A stretch of DNA of 64,000 nucleotides, from contig CAZKEF010000029.1 of NCBI GenBank assembly GCA_964551735.1, forward strand, positions 1-64,000. The letters are read 5' to 3'. Below the pieces are notes generated by a model. That model was not told the DNA's origin, made no database searches, and was given only the letters and a program-made list of their open reading frames with translations. This document shows positions 24,351 to 32,595 of this stretch, one piece after another. The translations under genes and the position numbers were made by a program. Position 1 is the first letter of the stretch, and the number at the start of each line of letters is the position of its first letter. Source of the DNA: DAOUAT01 sp964551735 (GTDB lineage Bacteria > Chloroflexota > Anaerolineae > CG2-30-64-16).

Positions 24351-25447
24351 CCCTGAAACACGATCTGCCCGGTGTACATACCCATCGAGCAGGTGAACCG
24401 CATCACGGTGCCCGGCGCCTGGGGCGGGATCTTCACGGTCACGCGCCCGGTTTCCGGCAGCAGTTGGTAGTACTTCAGCGCCGGGATCACAAAGTCGCGC
24501 GCGCAGGAATAGGTCTTGTTCGTCACCAGATCGAGCCTGACCTCCCGGTTGGCCGGCGCCAGCAGCACCTCCGGCACATAACCGGCGTTGACCACGCTCA
24601 GTTCGATGACGGGCGTCGCCTCTGCCGAGGTGGCCGCGTCTGCCGCTGTGCCCGCGGCCGGCGCGGGAGTAGACACCACCTCAGGCGCAGGGCGCAGGCT
24701 CCGGGTCAGGTTAGCGAAGGAGACCGGGGAGCCCAGCAGGTTCAGCCCGCTGTCCAGCGTCACCAGCCCCAGGATCAACACCACGATCGCCACGAAACGC
24801 ATGAAGTAGGATTCCAGCCGCTTCCCGATCTGCGTAGCGAGATAGGCCACCAGGAAGAAGACCGGGCTGGTCCCCAACGTAAAGGCTGCCATAAGCGCCG
24901 CGCCGGTGAGGGGGTTTCCCGAGCCCAGCGCCGCGGCCATCATGGCCTGGGTCACGCCGCAGGGGATCAGCACGGTCAATGCACCCAGAAAGAGCGGTGT
25001 GAAGAGATCGGTCTTGCGCTTCGCCGTGCGCCGGATGTAGCGGGTGATGAAGCGCGGCGGCTCGATGACGAAGTAGCGGAAGATCGGGTGGACGTTCAGC
25101 ATGCGCAGGGCGTTGCCGATCATGAACACGCCGATGATGATCATCAAGACCGCCCGGGTGACGGGCGACAGTGTAAGGAACGAGCCGGCCAGGCCCAGCA
25201 GCGCGCCAAGCAGCGTGTAGGCAACCAGCTTGGCCAGCAGGAACAGGGCGATGGGCAGCGCCGTTTGGGTGCGCGGCCGGGTTGGGGCCGTGGTCTTCTT
25301 GCCCTTGACCGGTTGAGCCGGCGCGGCCAGCAGGTCTTGTTCGATCTGCCGGGCCAGCGACCCGGCCAGCAGCCCGCCCTGCACCGCCAGGCAGCTCAAG
25401 CCGCCGGTGGTCAGGCCGGTAATGAAAGCGAGGATGATCGGTTCCAT
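24347..25447 (-). CDS. TauE/SafE-type membrane protein with C-terminal cupredoxin-like domain
   Basis: 366 residues. The N-terminal two thirds is a six-helix membrane domain of the UreH/TauE family (TGLTTGGLSCLAVQGGLLAG with a membrane Cys, VLIPCGVTQAMMAAALGSGNPLTG). A TPAPAAGTAADAATSAEATP linker leads to an outer domain of about 90 residues with YSCARDFVIP and FTCSMGMYTGQIVF, the Cys/Met pattern of cupredoxins. The UreH-like proteins in copper operons help move or mature copper sites at the membrane. It lies one base after copA, in the same operon. Confidence 0.88.
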   Translation of the reverse strand: MEPIILAFITGLTTGGLSCLAVQGGLLAGSLARQIEQDLLAAPAQPVKGKKTTAPTRPRTQTALPIALFLLAKLVAYTLLGALLGLAGSFLTLSPVTRAVLMIIIGVFMIGNALRMLNVHPIFRYFVIEPPRFITRYIRRTAKRKTDLFTPLFLGALTVLIPCGVTQAMMAAALGSGNPLTGAALMAAFTLGTSPVFFLVAYLATQIGKRLESYFMRFVAIVVLILGLVTLDSGLNLLGSPVSFANLTRSLRPAPEVVSTPAPAAGTAADAATSAEATPVIELSVVNAGYVPEVLLAPANREVRLDLVTNKTYSCARDFVIPALKYYQLLPETGRVTVKIPPQAPGTVMRFTCSMGMYTGQIVFQG

Positions 25448-25448
25448 G

Positions 25449-27962
25449 TTAAATCCTCTGCCGCCGCAGTCGCAGACTATTGCTGACCACGAACACGCTG
25501 CTGAACGCCATCGCACCGGCGGCCAGCATCGGGTTCAGCAGCCCCAGCGCCGCGGCCGGGATCAGCAGCACGTTATAGAAAAACGCCCAGAACAAATTCT
25601 GCTTGATGGTGCGCAGCGTCTTGCGCGAAAGTGAAATCGCACGCACGACCCCGCGCAGGTCGCCGCTGATCAGCGTGACCGGCGCGGCCGCCATCGCCAC
25701 ATCCGTCCCCGTGCCGATGGCGATCCCCACGTCGGCCTGGGCCAGCGCGGGCGCGTCGTTCACGCCGTCGCCGACCATGGCGACGATGGATGACGGACGA
25801 AGGACGGACGACGAAGGTTTTTCGTCTTTCGTCTTTCGTCTTTCGTCCGTCTGTAGCGCCTTCACCTGCGCGGCCTTCTCGCCCGGCAGCACCTCGGCCA
25901 GCACGGTGTCTATGCCGACTTGGGCGGCGATGGCCTCGGCGGTGCGGCGGTTATCGCCGGTGAGCATGGCGACGCGCAGGCCCATGCCGCGCAGCGTGCT
26001 GATCGCTTCTTGCGAGCCGTCCTTGATGGTGTCGGCCACGGCGATGGCCCCAGCCACCGCGCCGTCAACGGCGACGAGCATGGCGGTCTTCGCCTCGCCT
26101 TGCAGCCGTTCGACCGCGGCGTCCAGGCCGTTCAACGGGTAGCTGCGGGCGGTCATCATGCGCAGGTTGCCCACCGCCACCCGCCGGCCCTCGACCTCGG
26201 CCTCAACGCCGTGCCCGGCCTCGGCCCGGAAGCCGCTGGGCTCAGCCAATGTCAGGCCGCGTGCAGTCGCCTCAGCCCAGATGGCCTCGCCCAATGGGTG
26301 CTCGCTGCCCCGCTCCACCGACGCAGCCAGGCGCAGCAGCTCGTCCGGGGCGATCTGCCCGTCAGGCACGATATCGGTCACCGCAGGCTGGCCTTTCGTA
26401 ATCGTCCCGGTCTTGTCCAGCACCACGACGTTCACCCGGCCGGCGCGCTCCAGCGCTTCGGAGGTGCGGAAGAGGATGCCCAGCTCAGCGGCCTTGCCGG
26501 TTCCCACCATCACCGCGGTCGGCGTCGCCAGGCCCATCGCGCACGGGCAAGCGATCACCAGCACCGCTACCATGTTGACGAGCGCGCGCGTGAACGCGCT
26601 GATGTCGCTGTTGATCGGCAGCGGCGGCCCGAAGAAGTACCAGCCAGCGAAGGTCAGCAGCGCCAAGGCGATCACCGCGGGCACGAAGATGCCGGAGACC
26701 TGGTCGGCCAGCTTTTGGATCGGCGCCTTGCTGGCCTGCGCCTCCTCCACCAGCCGGATGATTTGCGCCAGCGCGGTCTCGCGGCCGACTTTGGTGGCCT
26801 CGAACTTCAGCAAGCCGAGCTTGTTGAGCGTCGCGCCGATGACCTGTGCGCCTGGCCCCTTCTCCACCGGCAGCGATTCACCGGTCAGCATGGACTCGTC
26901 CACGGCTGAACGGCCCTCGACCACCACGCCATCCACCGCGATCTTCTCGCCGGGCCGGACGATGACCAGGTCGCCCACGCGCACGTCGTCAGTCGGCACC
27001 TCCAACTCCTGGCCGTCCCGGATCACGCGGGCGGTCTTGGCGCGCAGCCCCATCAGCTTCTTGATCGCTTCGCTGGTGCGCCCCTTGGCGCGCGCTTCCA
27101 GGAACTTGCCCAGCTTGATCAGTGTGATGATGACCGCGGCGGTCTCGTAGTAGACGTGACCCGGCAGCAGGCCGAAGGTGATGGGCAGGCTGTAGATGAA
27201 AGCCGCGGAGGTGCCCATGGCGATCAGCACGTCCATGTTGGCCGACCGGTTGCGCAGCGCCTTGAACGCGCCGATGTAATACTGCCAGCCGACGTAAAAC
27301 TGCACCGGGGTCGCCAGCGCCAGCAGCAGCCAGTTGAACCACGGCCGCGCGTCGCGCATCCCGCTCATGTGCGGGGCCGCGTTGGGGTCATAGACGAACG
27401 CCGGCAACAGGCCGAAGTCCTTGCCCATGGAGAGCAGGAACAGCGGCACGGTGAAAGCCAGGCCGATCAGCAGCAGCCGGCGCTGGGTGGCGATCTCTTG
27501 CTGCCGCGCGGCGGCTTCAGCGTCCTCAGCGTCACCGCCCAGCTCCAGCGCCTCGAAACCGGATGCGGCCACGGCGCGGCGGATTTCTGCCTGGCTGAGG
27601 ATGGTCGGCACATACTTGACCCGCGCCTTCTCGGCCGTGTAGATCACCTGGGCATCGAGCACGCCTTCCAGCTTGCGCAGCGCGTTCTCCAGCCGCCGCG
27701 CGTCGTTGTCGTCCGCCAGGCGCTTGATGATCAGGTCCGCCTCGCCGATGGCGACGCCGTAGCCGGCGCGCTCAACGCGCGCGATGAGCTGCGCCAGCCC
27801 CAGCTTCACCGGGTCGAAGTCCACGGTCGCGCGCTCGGACGACAGGTTCACCACCGCGGTCTGCACGCCGTCCAGCTTCTTCAGGTTGCGCTCCACGGCC
27901 GCGACGCAGTTGGCGCACGTCATGCCGGTGATGGGGAGAGTGAGTTGTTTGGGTTCTGACAT
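25449..27962 (-). CDS. copA: Copper-exporting P1B-type ATPase
   Basis: 837 residues. Pumps Cu(I) out of the cytoplasm using ATP. The first HMA domain has GMTCANC (residues 13-19). A second HMA-like domain (about 70-145) lacks CxxC. Then come eight membrane helices with the CPC metal site in IACPCAMGLATPTAVMVG, the TGES actuator loop in SMLTGESLPVEKG, the phosphorylation site DKTGTITKG and the hinge GDGVNDAPAL. Before the hinge an insertion of about 22 residues (TDERRKTKDEKPSSSVLRPS) is encoded by a short-period DNA repeat. It is in an operon between csoR and the TauE/cupredoxin gene. Confidence 0.96.
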   Translation of the reverse strand: MSEPKQLTLPITGMTCANCVAAVERNLKKLDGVQTAVVNLSSERATVDFDPVKLGLAQLIARVERAGYGVAIGEADLIIKRLADDNDARRLENALRKLEGVLDAQVIYTAEKARVKYVPTILSQAEIRRAVAASGFEALELGGDAEDAEAAARQQEIATQRRLLLIGLAFTVPLFLLSMGKDFGLLPAFVYDPNAAPHMSGMRDARPWFNWLLLALATPVQFYVGWQYYIGAFKALRNRSANMDVLIAMGTSAAFIYSLPITFGLLPGHVYYETAAVIITLIKLGKFLEARAKGRTSEAIKKLMGLRAKTARVIRDGQELEVPTDDVRVGDLVIVRPGEKIAVDGVVVEGRSAVDESMLTGESLPVEKGPGAQVIGATLNKLGLLKFEATKVGRETALAQIIRLVEEAQASKAPIQKLADQVSGIFVPAVIALALLTFAGWYFFGPPLPINSDISAFTRALVNMVAVLVIACPCAMGLATPTAVMVGTGKAAELGILFRTSEALERAGRVNVVVLDKTGTITKGQPAVTDIVPDGQIAPDELLRLAASVERGSEHPLGEAIWAEATARGLTLAEPSGFRAEAGHGVEAEVEGRRVAVGNLRMMTARSYPLNGLDAAVERLQGEAKTAMLVAVDGAVAGAIAVADTIKDGSQEAISTLRGMGLRVAMLTGDNRRTAEAIAAQVGIDTVLAEVLPGEKAAQVKALQTDERRKTKDEKPSSSVLRPSSIVAMVGDGVNDAPALAQADVGIAIGTGTDVAMAAAPVTLISGDLRGVVRAISLSRKTLRTIKQNLFWAFFYNVLLIPAAALGLLNPMLAAGAMAFSSVFVVSNSLRLRRQRI
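25786..25852 (-). repeat. In-frame short tandem repeat inside copA
   Basis: On the + strand TCTTTCG units repeat three to four times and face GACGGACGAAGG units across TTTTT, so the DNA is an imperfect inverted repeat of about 66 bases. It is a multiple of three and adds about 22 residues to the P-domain of CopA. The composition differs from the surrounding coding DNA and resembles intergenic repeats here. Confidence 0.75.
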
Positions 27963-27966
27963 AAAG

Positions 27967-28236
27967 CTAAACCTTGGTGGACATCTCGAAGACTTCCGCG
28001 ATCTCTTTGAGCACCCGCTCGCGCTCCTGCTCGCTGTCCCCGCGCACGGCGGTGATCACGCACGAGTTCAGGTGATCCTCCAGGATCTGCACGCTGACCT
28101 TGCTCAGCGCAGCCTCAACGGCCTGCACCTGACGGATCACGTCAATGCAGTAGGCATCCTCTTCCACCATGCGGATGACGCCGCGGAGGTGGCCTTCGAT
28201 GGTCTTCAGGCGGTTCAGGATTTTGTCTGTGTGCAT
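27967..28236 (-). CDS. csoR: CsoR-family copper-sensing repressor
   Basis: 89 residues, all-helical. RLKTIEGHLRGVIRMVEED is the family opening. The Cu(I) ligands Cys30 (DAYCIDV), His55 and Cys59 (LEDHLNSC) are all present, as in copper-sensing rather than formaldehyde- or sulfide-sensing members. Copper binding releases DNA. It is the first gene of the copper operon, four bases before copA, with a matching operator and promoter upstream, so autoregulation is expected. Confidence 0.93.
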   Translation of the reverse strand: MHTDKILNRLKTIEGHLRGVIRMVEEDAYCIDVIRQVQAVEAALSKVSVQILEDHLNSCVITAVRGDSEQERERVLKEIAEVFEMSTKV

Positions 28237-28252
28237 CGCTGGCTTATCTTTC

Positions 28253-28277
28253 TACCCCCCCCAGGGGGGAGGGGGTA
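28253..28277 (-). promoter_or_regulatory. CsoR operator
   Basis: A 25-base pseudopalindrome with TAC and GTA ends, and C- and G-runs either side of the CCAGG centre, the form of known CsoR/RcnR-type sites. It lies right after the -10 of the operon promoter, over the likely transcription start. Confidence 0.8.
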
Positions 28278-28282
28278 ACGCG

Positions 28283-28311
28283 ATGATATGCGATTCTGCC
28301 TGGGCTGTCAA
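28283..28311 (-). promoter_or_regulatory. Promoter of the copper operon
   Basis: Minus strand: -35 TTGACA (28306-28311), a 17-base spacer and -10 TATCAT (28283-28288), adjoining the CsoR operator. Confidence 0.85.
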
Positions 28312-28471
28312 GTTCGCGATAGGGGGAGCGTGTGGTATCATAGCGGCGTATTCAAGGTTGATTGTCTGCTTTCACGGGTTCTGTGACCCCTGTCTTAAGG
28401 CAAAACGCACTTCAGTTACACACGACGCCGGTCGCAGACCGGCTAGAAACCAGGATTCTCACGGTATTGCC

Positions 28472-30031
28472 ATGATCATCCTCACTCCAACCCTCGCCGG
28501 ACGCTTTGCCGACATGGCGCTGCGCTGCATCGGCCGCGAGTACCCGTACCAGCCCGCCCACGTCATCACCGGCCCGGAGGACATCGCGACCCCGCGGGCG
28601 CTGCACCCGGCGTTCTACGGCTGTTTCGACTGGCATTCGGCCGTCCACGGCCACTGGCTGCTGGCGCACCTTTTGCGTCGCTTCCCCGATCTCCCGGATG
28701 CGGACGCGATCCGCGCCGGGCTGGCGGCCAACCTGACCGAGACGAACCTGGCCGCGGAGGCTGCCTATTTCCGCGCGCCGGGCCGGGCGGGCTTCGAGCG
28801 CACCTACGGCTGGGCCTGGCTGCTAAAGCTGGCCGAAACGCTGCTCGGCTGGGATGACCCCGACGGCCGGCGTTGGTCGGCCGCGCTGGCGCCGCTGGCC
28901 GAGGTGATCGTGGCGCGCTACCTCGACTTCCTGCCGAAACAGACCTACCCCATCCGCGCCGGCACGCACGCCAACACCGCGTTCGGCCTGGCGTTCGCGC
29001 TGGATTACGCTCGAGCGAACGGGCACGCGGCGCTGCGCGACCTGGCGACGCAGAGAGCCCTGGACTACTACACCGCCGACCGCGACTGCCCGGCATGCTG
29101 GGAGCCTGGCGGCAACGACTTTTTCTCGCCCTGCCTGGTCGAGGCTGACCTGATGCACCGCGTGCTGCCCCCGGCCAAGTTCCCCGGCTGGCTTGCGCGC
29201 TTCCTGCCCGGCCTGGCCGCGGGGGAACCGGCAAACCTGCTGGCCCCCGCGACTGTGACCGACCGAAGCGACGGCCAGCTTGCGCACTTGGACGGCCTGA
29301 ACCTGAGCCGGGCATGGCACATGTGGGCCATCGCGGCCGCGCTGCCGGCGGACGACCCGCGACGCGCGATCCTGGCTGCAGCGGCCGAGCGGCACGCAGA
29401 CGCAGGACTGATCGGCGTGGCCGGCGGCGACTACATGGGCGAGCACTGGCTGGCGACATTCGCGGCGTACGCGCTACAATGCGCCGAGGCATATCATCAA
29501 ACGGGGATTGCGATCCGCCCCGCAACGATTGCAGATAGCGCAGGCATCGCCGAGGTGCAAGTAGCCAGCTACCAGGTCGCCTACGCAGGCATCCTCCCGG
29601 CAGACTACCTAGCGGGATTCACGAAAGAAGAGCAGGCCGCGGACTGGCGCGCCTGGATCGCAGAACATCCCGACGATGTCCTGCTGGTCGCGGTCGAACC
29701 CGATGGCGCGGTCGTGGGCTACACCCTGGCCCGGCCGGGCATCGAACCCGTCACCGGCTGCGCCAGTGAAATCATCGCGCTGCACGTTCGCACCAGCCAC
29801 CAAGGCCGCGGCATCGGCCGGCGCTTGCTCGCAGCGGCCACCAGTGCGCTGTGCGATGCAGGCTGCCCCTCGGTCATGCTCTGGACGCTCGGCCCGAACC
29901 CAGCGCGGGCCTGGTACGAACGCCTGGGCGGCCGGCTGCTGGCGGAGAAGCCCTGGGGTGGTAACGACGAATTCGGCCCGGCCGTGACCGAGGTGGCCTA
30001 TGGCTGGCGCGACATCGAAGCGTTATGCTGA
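28472..30031 (+). CDS. DUF2891-GNAT fusion protein
   Basis: 519 residues. Residues 1 to about 345 match DUF2891, an alpha-helical, likely toroid-like family: HPAFYGCFDWHSAVHGHWLL, AYFRAPGRAGFERTYGWAWLL, RAGTHANTAFGLAFALDYAR, FFSPCLVEADLMHRVLP and GDYMGEHWLATFAAYAL. From about 350 a complete GNAT acetyltransferase follows (IRPATIADSAGIAEVQVASY, IIALHVRTSHQGRGIGRRLL, ARAWYERLGG), with the acetyl-CoA loop QGRGIG. The join is in frame without linker. The reaction is unknown. The ATG was chosen at the start of DUF2891; no good ribosome site is seen. It overlaps the next GNAT gene. Confidence 0.85.
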   Translation: MIILTPTLAGRFADMALRCIGREYPYQPAHVITGPEDIATPRALHPAFYGCFDWHSAVHGHWLLAHLLRRFPDLPDADAIRAGLAANLTETNLAAEAAYFRAPGRAGFERTYGWAWLLKLAETLLGWDDPDGRRWSAALAPLAEVIVARYLDFLPKQTYPIRAGTHANTAFGLAFALDYARANGHAALRDLATQRALDYYTADRDCPACWEPGGNDFFSPCLVEADLMHRVLPPAKFPGWLARFLPGLAAGEPANLLAPATVTDRSDGQLAHLDGLNLSRAWHMWAIAAALPADDPRRAILAAAAERHADAGLIGVAGGDYMGEHWLATFAAYALQCAEAYHQTGIAIRPATIADSAGIAEVQVASYQVAYAGILPADYLAGFTKEEQAADWRAWIAEHPDDVLLVAVEPDGAVVGYTLARPGIEPVTGCASEIIALHVRTSHQGRGIGRRLLAAATSALCDAGCPSVMLWTLGPNPARAWYERLGGRLLAEKPWGGNDEFGPAVTEVAYGWRDIEALC

Positions 30032-30966
30032 GGAGCGTAGCCCCCGTGAACACATCAGCCGATGCCGGCTTAAGCTGGCGCCCCCTGACAGCAGCCGATA
30101 TGCCTGCACTCACATCCCTTGCGGCCGTATGCCTCTCAGCCGACGGGGGTCTGCCGTTTGCCGCGGAACCCGGTTTCTTTCGCCCGCGTTATCTACCGGA
30201 AGGGCTGGGGGTAACGCTTGGCGCACAAGTGCCGACGGTGGGGCTGGTGGCGGCCGCTGCCGTGAGCGTGGAGGAGCACAAGGCGATCATCGTCGGACAG
30301 GTGCATCCAGCGTGGCGCCGTCGGGGGATAGGCGCCGAATTGCTCCGCTGGAGTATCAGCCAAGCCACCGCGTTGCTGGCCCCCTACCCGCTCACGGCGC
30401 GCGAAGTGTTGATCGCCACCGAATCACTCACCGAAGCGGCCGATAGGCTTTACCGGCGATATAACTTCGCCCAAAACTTCGCCGAAGAGGTGCTGCGCTG
30501 CGATCTCCATGATCCACGACCTGACACACCGCTGCCGGCCGGCATCGCACTGACGACCTGGCGTCCTGAGCTGGCGGGCGCCTTCTTCGAAGCTTACCGG
30601 ACATCCTTCCGAGACCGCCCGGGCTTCAAGGAAACGAACGAGGCGGATTGGGTCGCGTGGGCCACGGACGATGAAGACTTCCTGCCCGAGATGTCATTGC
30701 TGGCGTTTGCCGGGGAGTTGCCTGCCGGCTTTACGATCTGTGATGTTGATTGGGTGGCGCAGATGGGCGTGCGGCCCGAGTGGCGTGGTCGCGGGTTGGG
30801 CGCAGCGTTGTTGGGCCAAGCGCTGCGTCGCTTTCACGAAGCAGGAAGCACAGGGGTTGCACTCGGCGTTAACGTGAACAACGCAACCGCCCGGCGGCTG
30901 TATGGCCGGATGGGATTCGCGCAGATCGGATGCCGTGCGCGCTATGCCTGGCAAAACCAATCATAA
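30025..30966 (+). CDS. Tandem-GNAT acetyltransferase
   Basis: 313 residues with two GNAT domains, like mycothiol synthase in layout. The first (about 15-150) has IIVGQVHPAWRRRGIGAELL; the second (about 165-313) has QMGVRPEWRGRGLGAALL and NNATARRLYGRMGF. The acetyl-CoA loops RRRGIG and RGRGLG are both intact. Such proteins acetylate small amines or aminoglycoside-like compounds; the substrate is unknown. The ATG overlaps the stop of the DUF2891-GNAT gene by seven bases; a GTG at 30046 is an alternative start. The pair is probably co-transcribed with the dehydrogenase 12 bases downstream. Confidence 0.85.
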   Translation: MLRSVAPVNTSADAGLSWRPLTAADMPALTSLAAVCLSADGGLPFAAEPGFFRPRYLPEGLGVTLGAQVPTVGLVAAAAVSVEEHKAIIVGQVHPAWRRRGIGAELLRWSISQATALLAPYPLTAREVLIATESLTEAADRLYRRYNFAQNFAEEVLRCDLHDPRPDTPLPAGIALTTWRPELAGAFFEAYRTSFRDRPGFKETNEADWVAWATDDEDFLPEMSLLAFAGELPAGFTICDVDWVAQMGVRPEWRGRGLGAALLGQALRRFHEAGSTGVALGVNVNNATARRLYGRMGFAQIGCRARYAWQNQS

Positions 30967-30977
30967 AGGAGCCACCC

Positions 30978-31958
30978 ATGACCAAACCGCGAGTCTTCGT
31001 CACCCGCATCATCCCCGACGCCGGACTGAGCCTGGTGCAGGCAGCCTGCGAGGTGGACCTGTGGCCCGACGAGCTGCCGCCCTCGCGTGAGGCGCTGCTG
31101 GCGCACGTAGCCGGGGTTGACGGCCTGCTGTGCCTGCTGACCGACCGCATTGACAGTGCAGTGCTGGACGCGGCCGGGCGGGGGCTGAAGGTGGTCAGCA
31201 ATCATGCGGTGGGCTTCGACAACATTGACGTGCCGGCCGCCACCGCGCGCGGCATCCCGGTGGGCAACACCCCCGGCATCCTCACCGACGCCACGGCCGA
31301 TTTCGCGTTCGCGCTGCTGCTGGCCGCCGCGCGCCGCGTGGCCGAGGGGGAGCGCTTCGTGCGCGCCGGCCGGTGGGTGACGTGGGGGCCGTCGCTGCTG
31401 CTGGGGCCGGACGTCCACGGCGCCACCCTGGGCCTGATCGGTTTCGGCCGCATCGGACAGGCGATGGCCCGCCGCGCGGCCGGGTTTGCCATGCGCGTGC
31501 TCTACCACGACCCCACGCTGCCGCAGCCGCCGGCTGACCTGCATGCGACGGCAGTTGACTTGCGGACCCTGCTGCGCGAGTCCGACTTCGTGTCGCTCCA
31601 TGTGCCGCTCACGCCGGGGACGCGCGGCCTGATCAACCGGGAGACGCTGGCGCTGATGAAGCCGACCGCAGTGCTGATCAACACAGCGCGCGGCCCGGTG
31701 GTTGATCAAGCCGCGCTCTACGAAGTACTGCGCGACCGGCGCATCTTCGCGGCCGCGCTGGACGTCACCGACCCGGAGCCGATCCCCCTGGACAGCCCAC
31801 TGCTGACCCTGGATAACTGCCTGATCGTGCCGCACATTGCCAGCGCCAGCGTCGCCACCCGGGACAAGATGGCGCGCATGGCCGCGAAGAACCTGCTGGC
31901 CGGCCTGCGGGGAGAGCGGCTGCCGAATTGCGTGAACCCAGAGATGTATGGTGCGTGA
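30978..31958 (+). CDS. D-2-hydroxyacid dehydrogenase (glyoxylate/hydroxypyruvate reductase type)
   Basis: 326 residues, NAD(P)-dependent. It has the Rossmann motif TLGLIGFGRIGQAMARRA (near 150) and the family signature LIGRETL-like GLINRETLALMKPTAVLINT. The catalytic Arg is in NTARGPVVDQAAL, Glu in DVTDPEPIP and His in VPHIASAS. KVVSNHAVGFDNIDVPAATARG is typical of glyoxylate/hydroxypyruvate reductases. AAGGAG lies 7 bases before the ATG. The substrate could be glyoxylate, hydroxypyruvate or 2-ketogluconate; the sequence alone does not decide. Confidence 0.93.
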   Translation: MTKPRVFVTRIIPDAGLSLVQAACEVDLWPDELPPSREALLAHVAGVDGLLCLLTDRIDSAVLDAAGRGLKVVSNHAVGFDNIDVPAATARGIPVGNTPGILTDATADFAFALLLAAARRVAEGERFVRAGRWVTWGPSLLLGPDVHGATLGLIGFGRIGQAMARRAAGFAMRVLYHDPTLPQPPADLHATAVDLRTLLRESDFVSLHVPLTPGTRGLINRETLALMKPTAVLINTARGPVVDQAALYEVLRDRRIFAAALDVTDPEPIPLDSPLLTLDNCLIVPHIASASVATRDKMARMAAKNLLAGLRGERLPNCVNPEMYGA

Positions 31959-31976
31959 TGCGTGGTGCGTCACTCA

Positions 31977-32074
31977 GTAGGGGCAGGTTTGGCCCGTTTA
32001 GCGCAAGCTCGCCTTACCCGGCGGCCGCGTGGTAGCGACAGGTTCCCCGTTGATGTGGAGAAACCCACCCCTAC
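31977..32074. repeat. GTAGGGGC-type palindromic element after the dehydrogenase
   Basis: GTAGGGGCAGGTTT (31977-31990) and AAACCCACCCCTAC (32061-32074) form imperfect inverted ends around about 70 bases. The ends match the repeat in the copper operon (24302-24350). It is preceded by GTGCGTGATGCGTGGTGCGTCAC short repeats at 31951-31973. Confidence 0.6.
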
Positions 32075-32126
32075 CACCGATTCTGAACGCATCCTATTGA
32101 TGTTCTGAGAAAGGGGATTTCGTGCA

Positions 32127-32246
32127 ATGACCAGGACCTTCAAAGCGCGCTTGCGAGCCAATGAGGCGATAGTCGGCCCGTTGATCTCGCTGCCCGCGCT
32201 GGACGTCAGCGACCTGCTCTCGCGCACCGGCTTCGACTACCTATGA
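32127..32246 (+). pseudogene. N-terminal remnant of an HpcH/HpaI-type aldolase
   Basis: A 39-codon frame with AAAGGGGAT upstream of the ATG reads FKARLRANEAIVGPLISLPA then DVSDLLSRTGFDYL and stops. This is the start of class II HpcH/HpaI aldolases (FKxxLxxGexxxGxwvsLpsp, then GFDwl), which are about 250 residues long. The catalytic parts are absent downstream, so this is a remnant left by deletion. Confidence 0.65.
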
Positions 32247-32459
32247 TCGGGCCGCGCTCATCCGGATTCATCGGGAGCTGGTTGAAGCAGCGTCTGTTAC
32301 GATGAGCTGGCCTGGACTACTGGAACGCCCACCCCGGTGCAGCCATCATGTTGCGCCGCCTCAGCGCAGTGCAAGCAAACTGAGCATGCCCCCCGGCAGA
32401 CTGCACCTCCGCCAACCACTTCAAGCACACGCATCCCACGGCCGCATATTACAAACCCT
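32247..32459. other. Gap without a recognised gene
   Basis: After the aldolase stub the + strand frame stays open as DRAALIRIHRELVEAA and similar text but gives no known family; it may be the tail of a deleted gene. From about 32400 the DNA becomes AT-richer and leads to the direct-repeat array before the response regulator. Confidence 0.4.
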
Positions 32460-32523
32460 TAACACGTCCTTTATCATCCACTAACGTTTCCTTCACATCC
32501 GCATAACGCCAGACAGTTATGCT
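32460..32523 (+). promoter_or_regulatory. Three 22-bp-spaced TAAC direct repeats and -10, PhoB/OmpR-type site
   Basis: TAAC occurs at 32460, 32482 and 32504, exactly 22 bases apart; the first two units share the following TCCTT (offset 22). A TATGCT at 32518-32523 follows the last unit, replacing a -35, the usual layout of Pho-box-type activated promoters. The gene downstream is itself an OmpR/PhoB-family regulator (frameshifted), so this may be its autoregulatory site. Confidence 0.5.
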
Positions 32524-32595
32524 GTGACCGGTGGAGAAAGGCCAAGCGTAGAACAACGATCGTCTTCCTTTCACCTGACACCTGATTCTTGGCCT

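Noticed and set aside
24311..25486. 391-codon + strand frame opposite the TauE/cupredoxin gene
   Set aside because: The minus-strand product has clear membrane helices and a cupredoxin motif; the + frame is a Gln/Arg/His-rich shadow.
25920..27959. Several long + strand frames opposite copA
   Set aside because: CopA motifs fix the coding strand; the others are shadows of high GC content.
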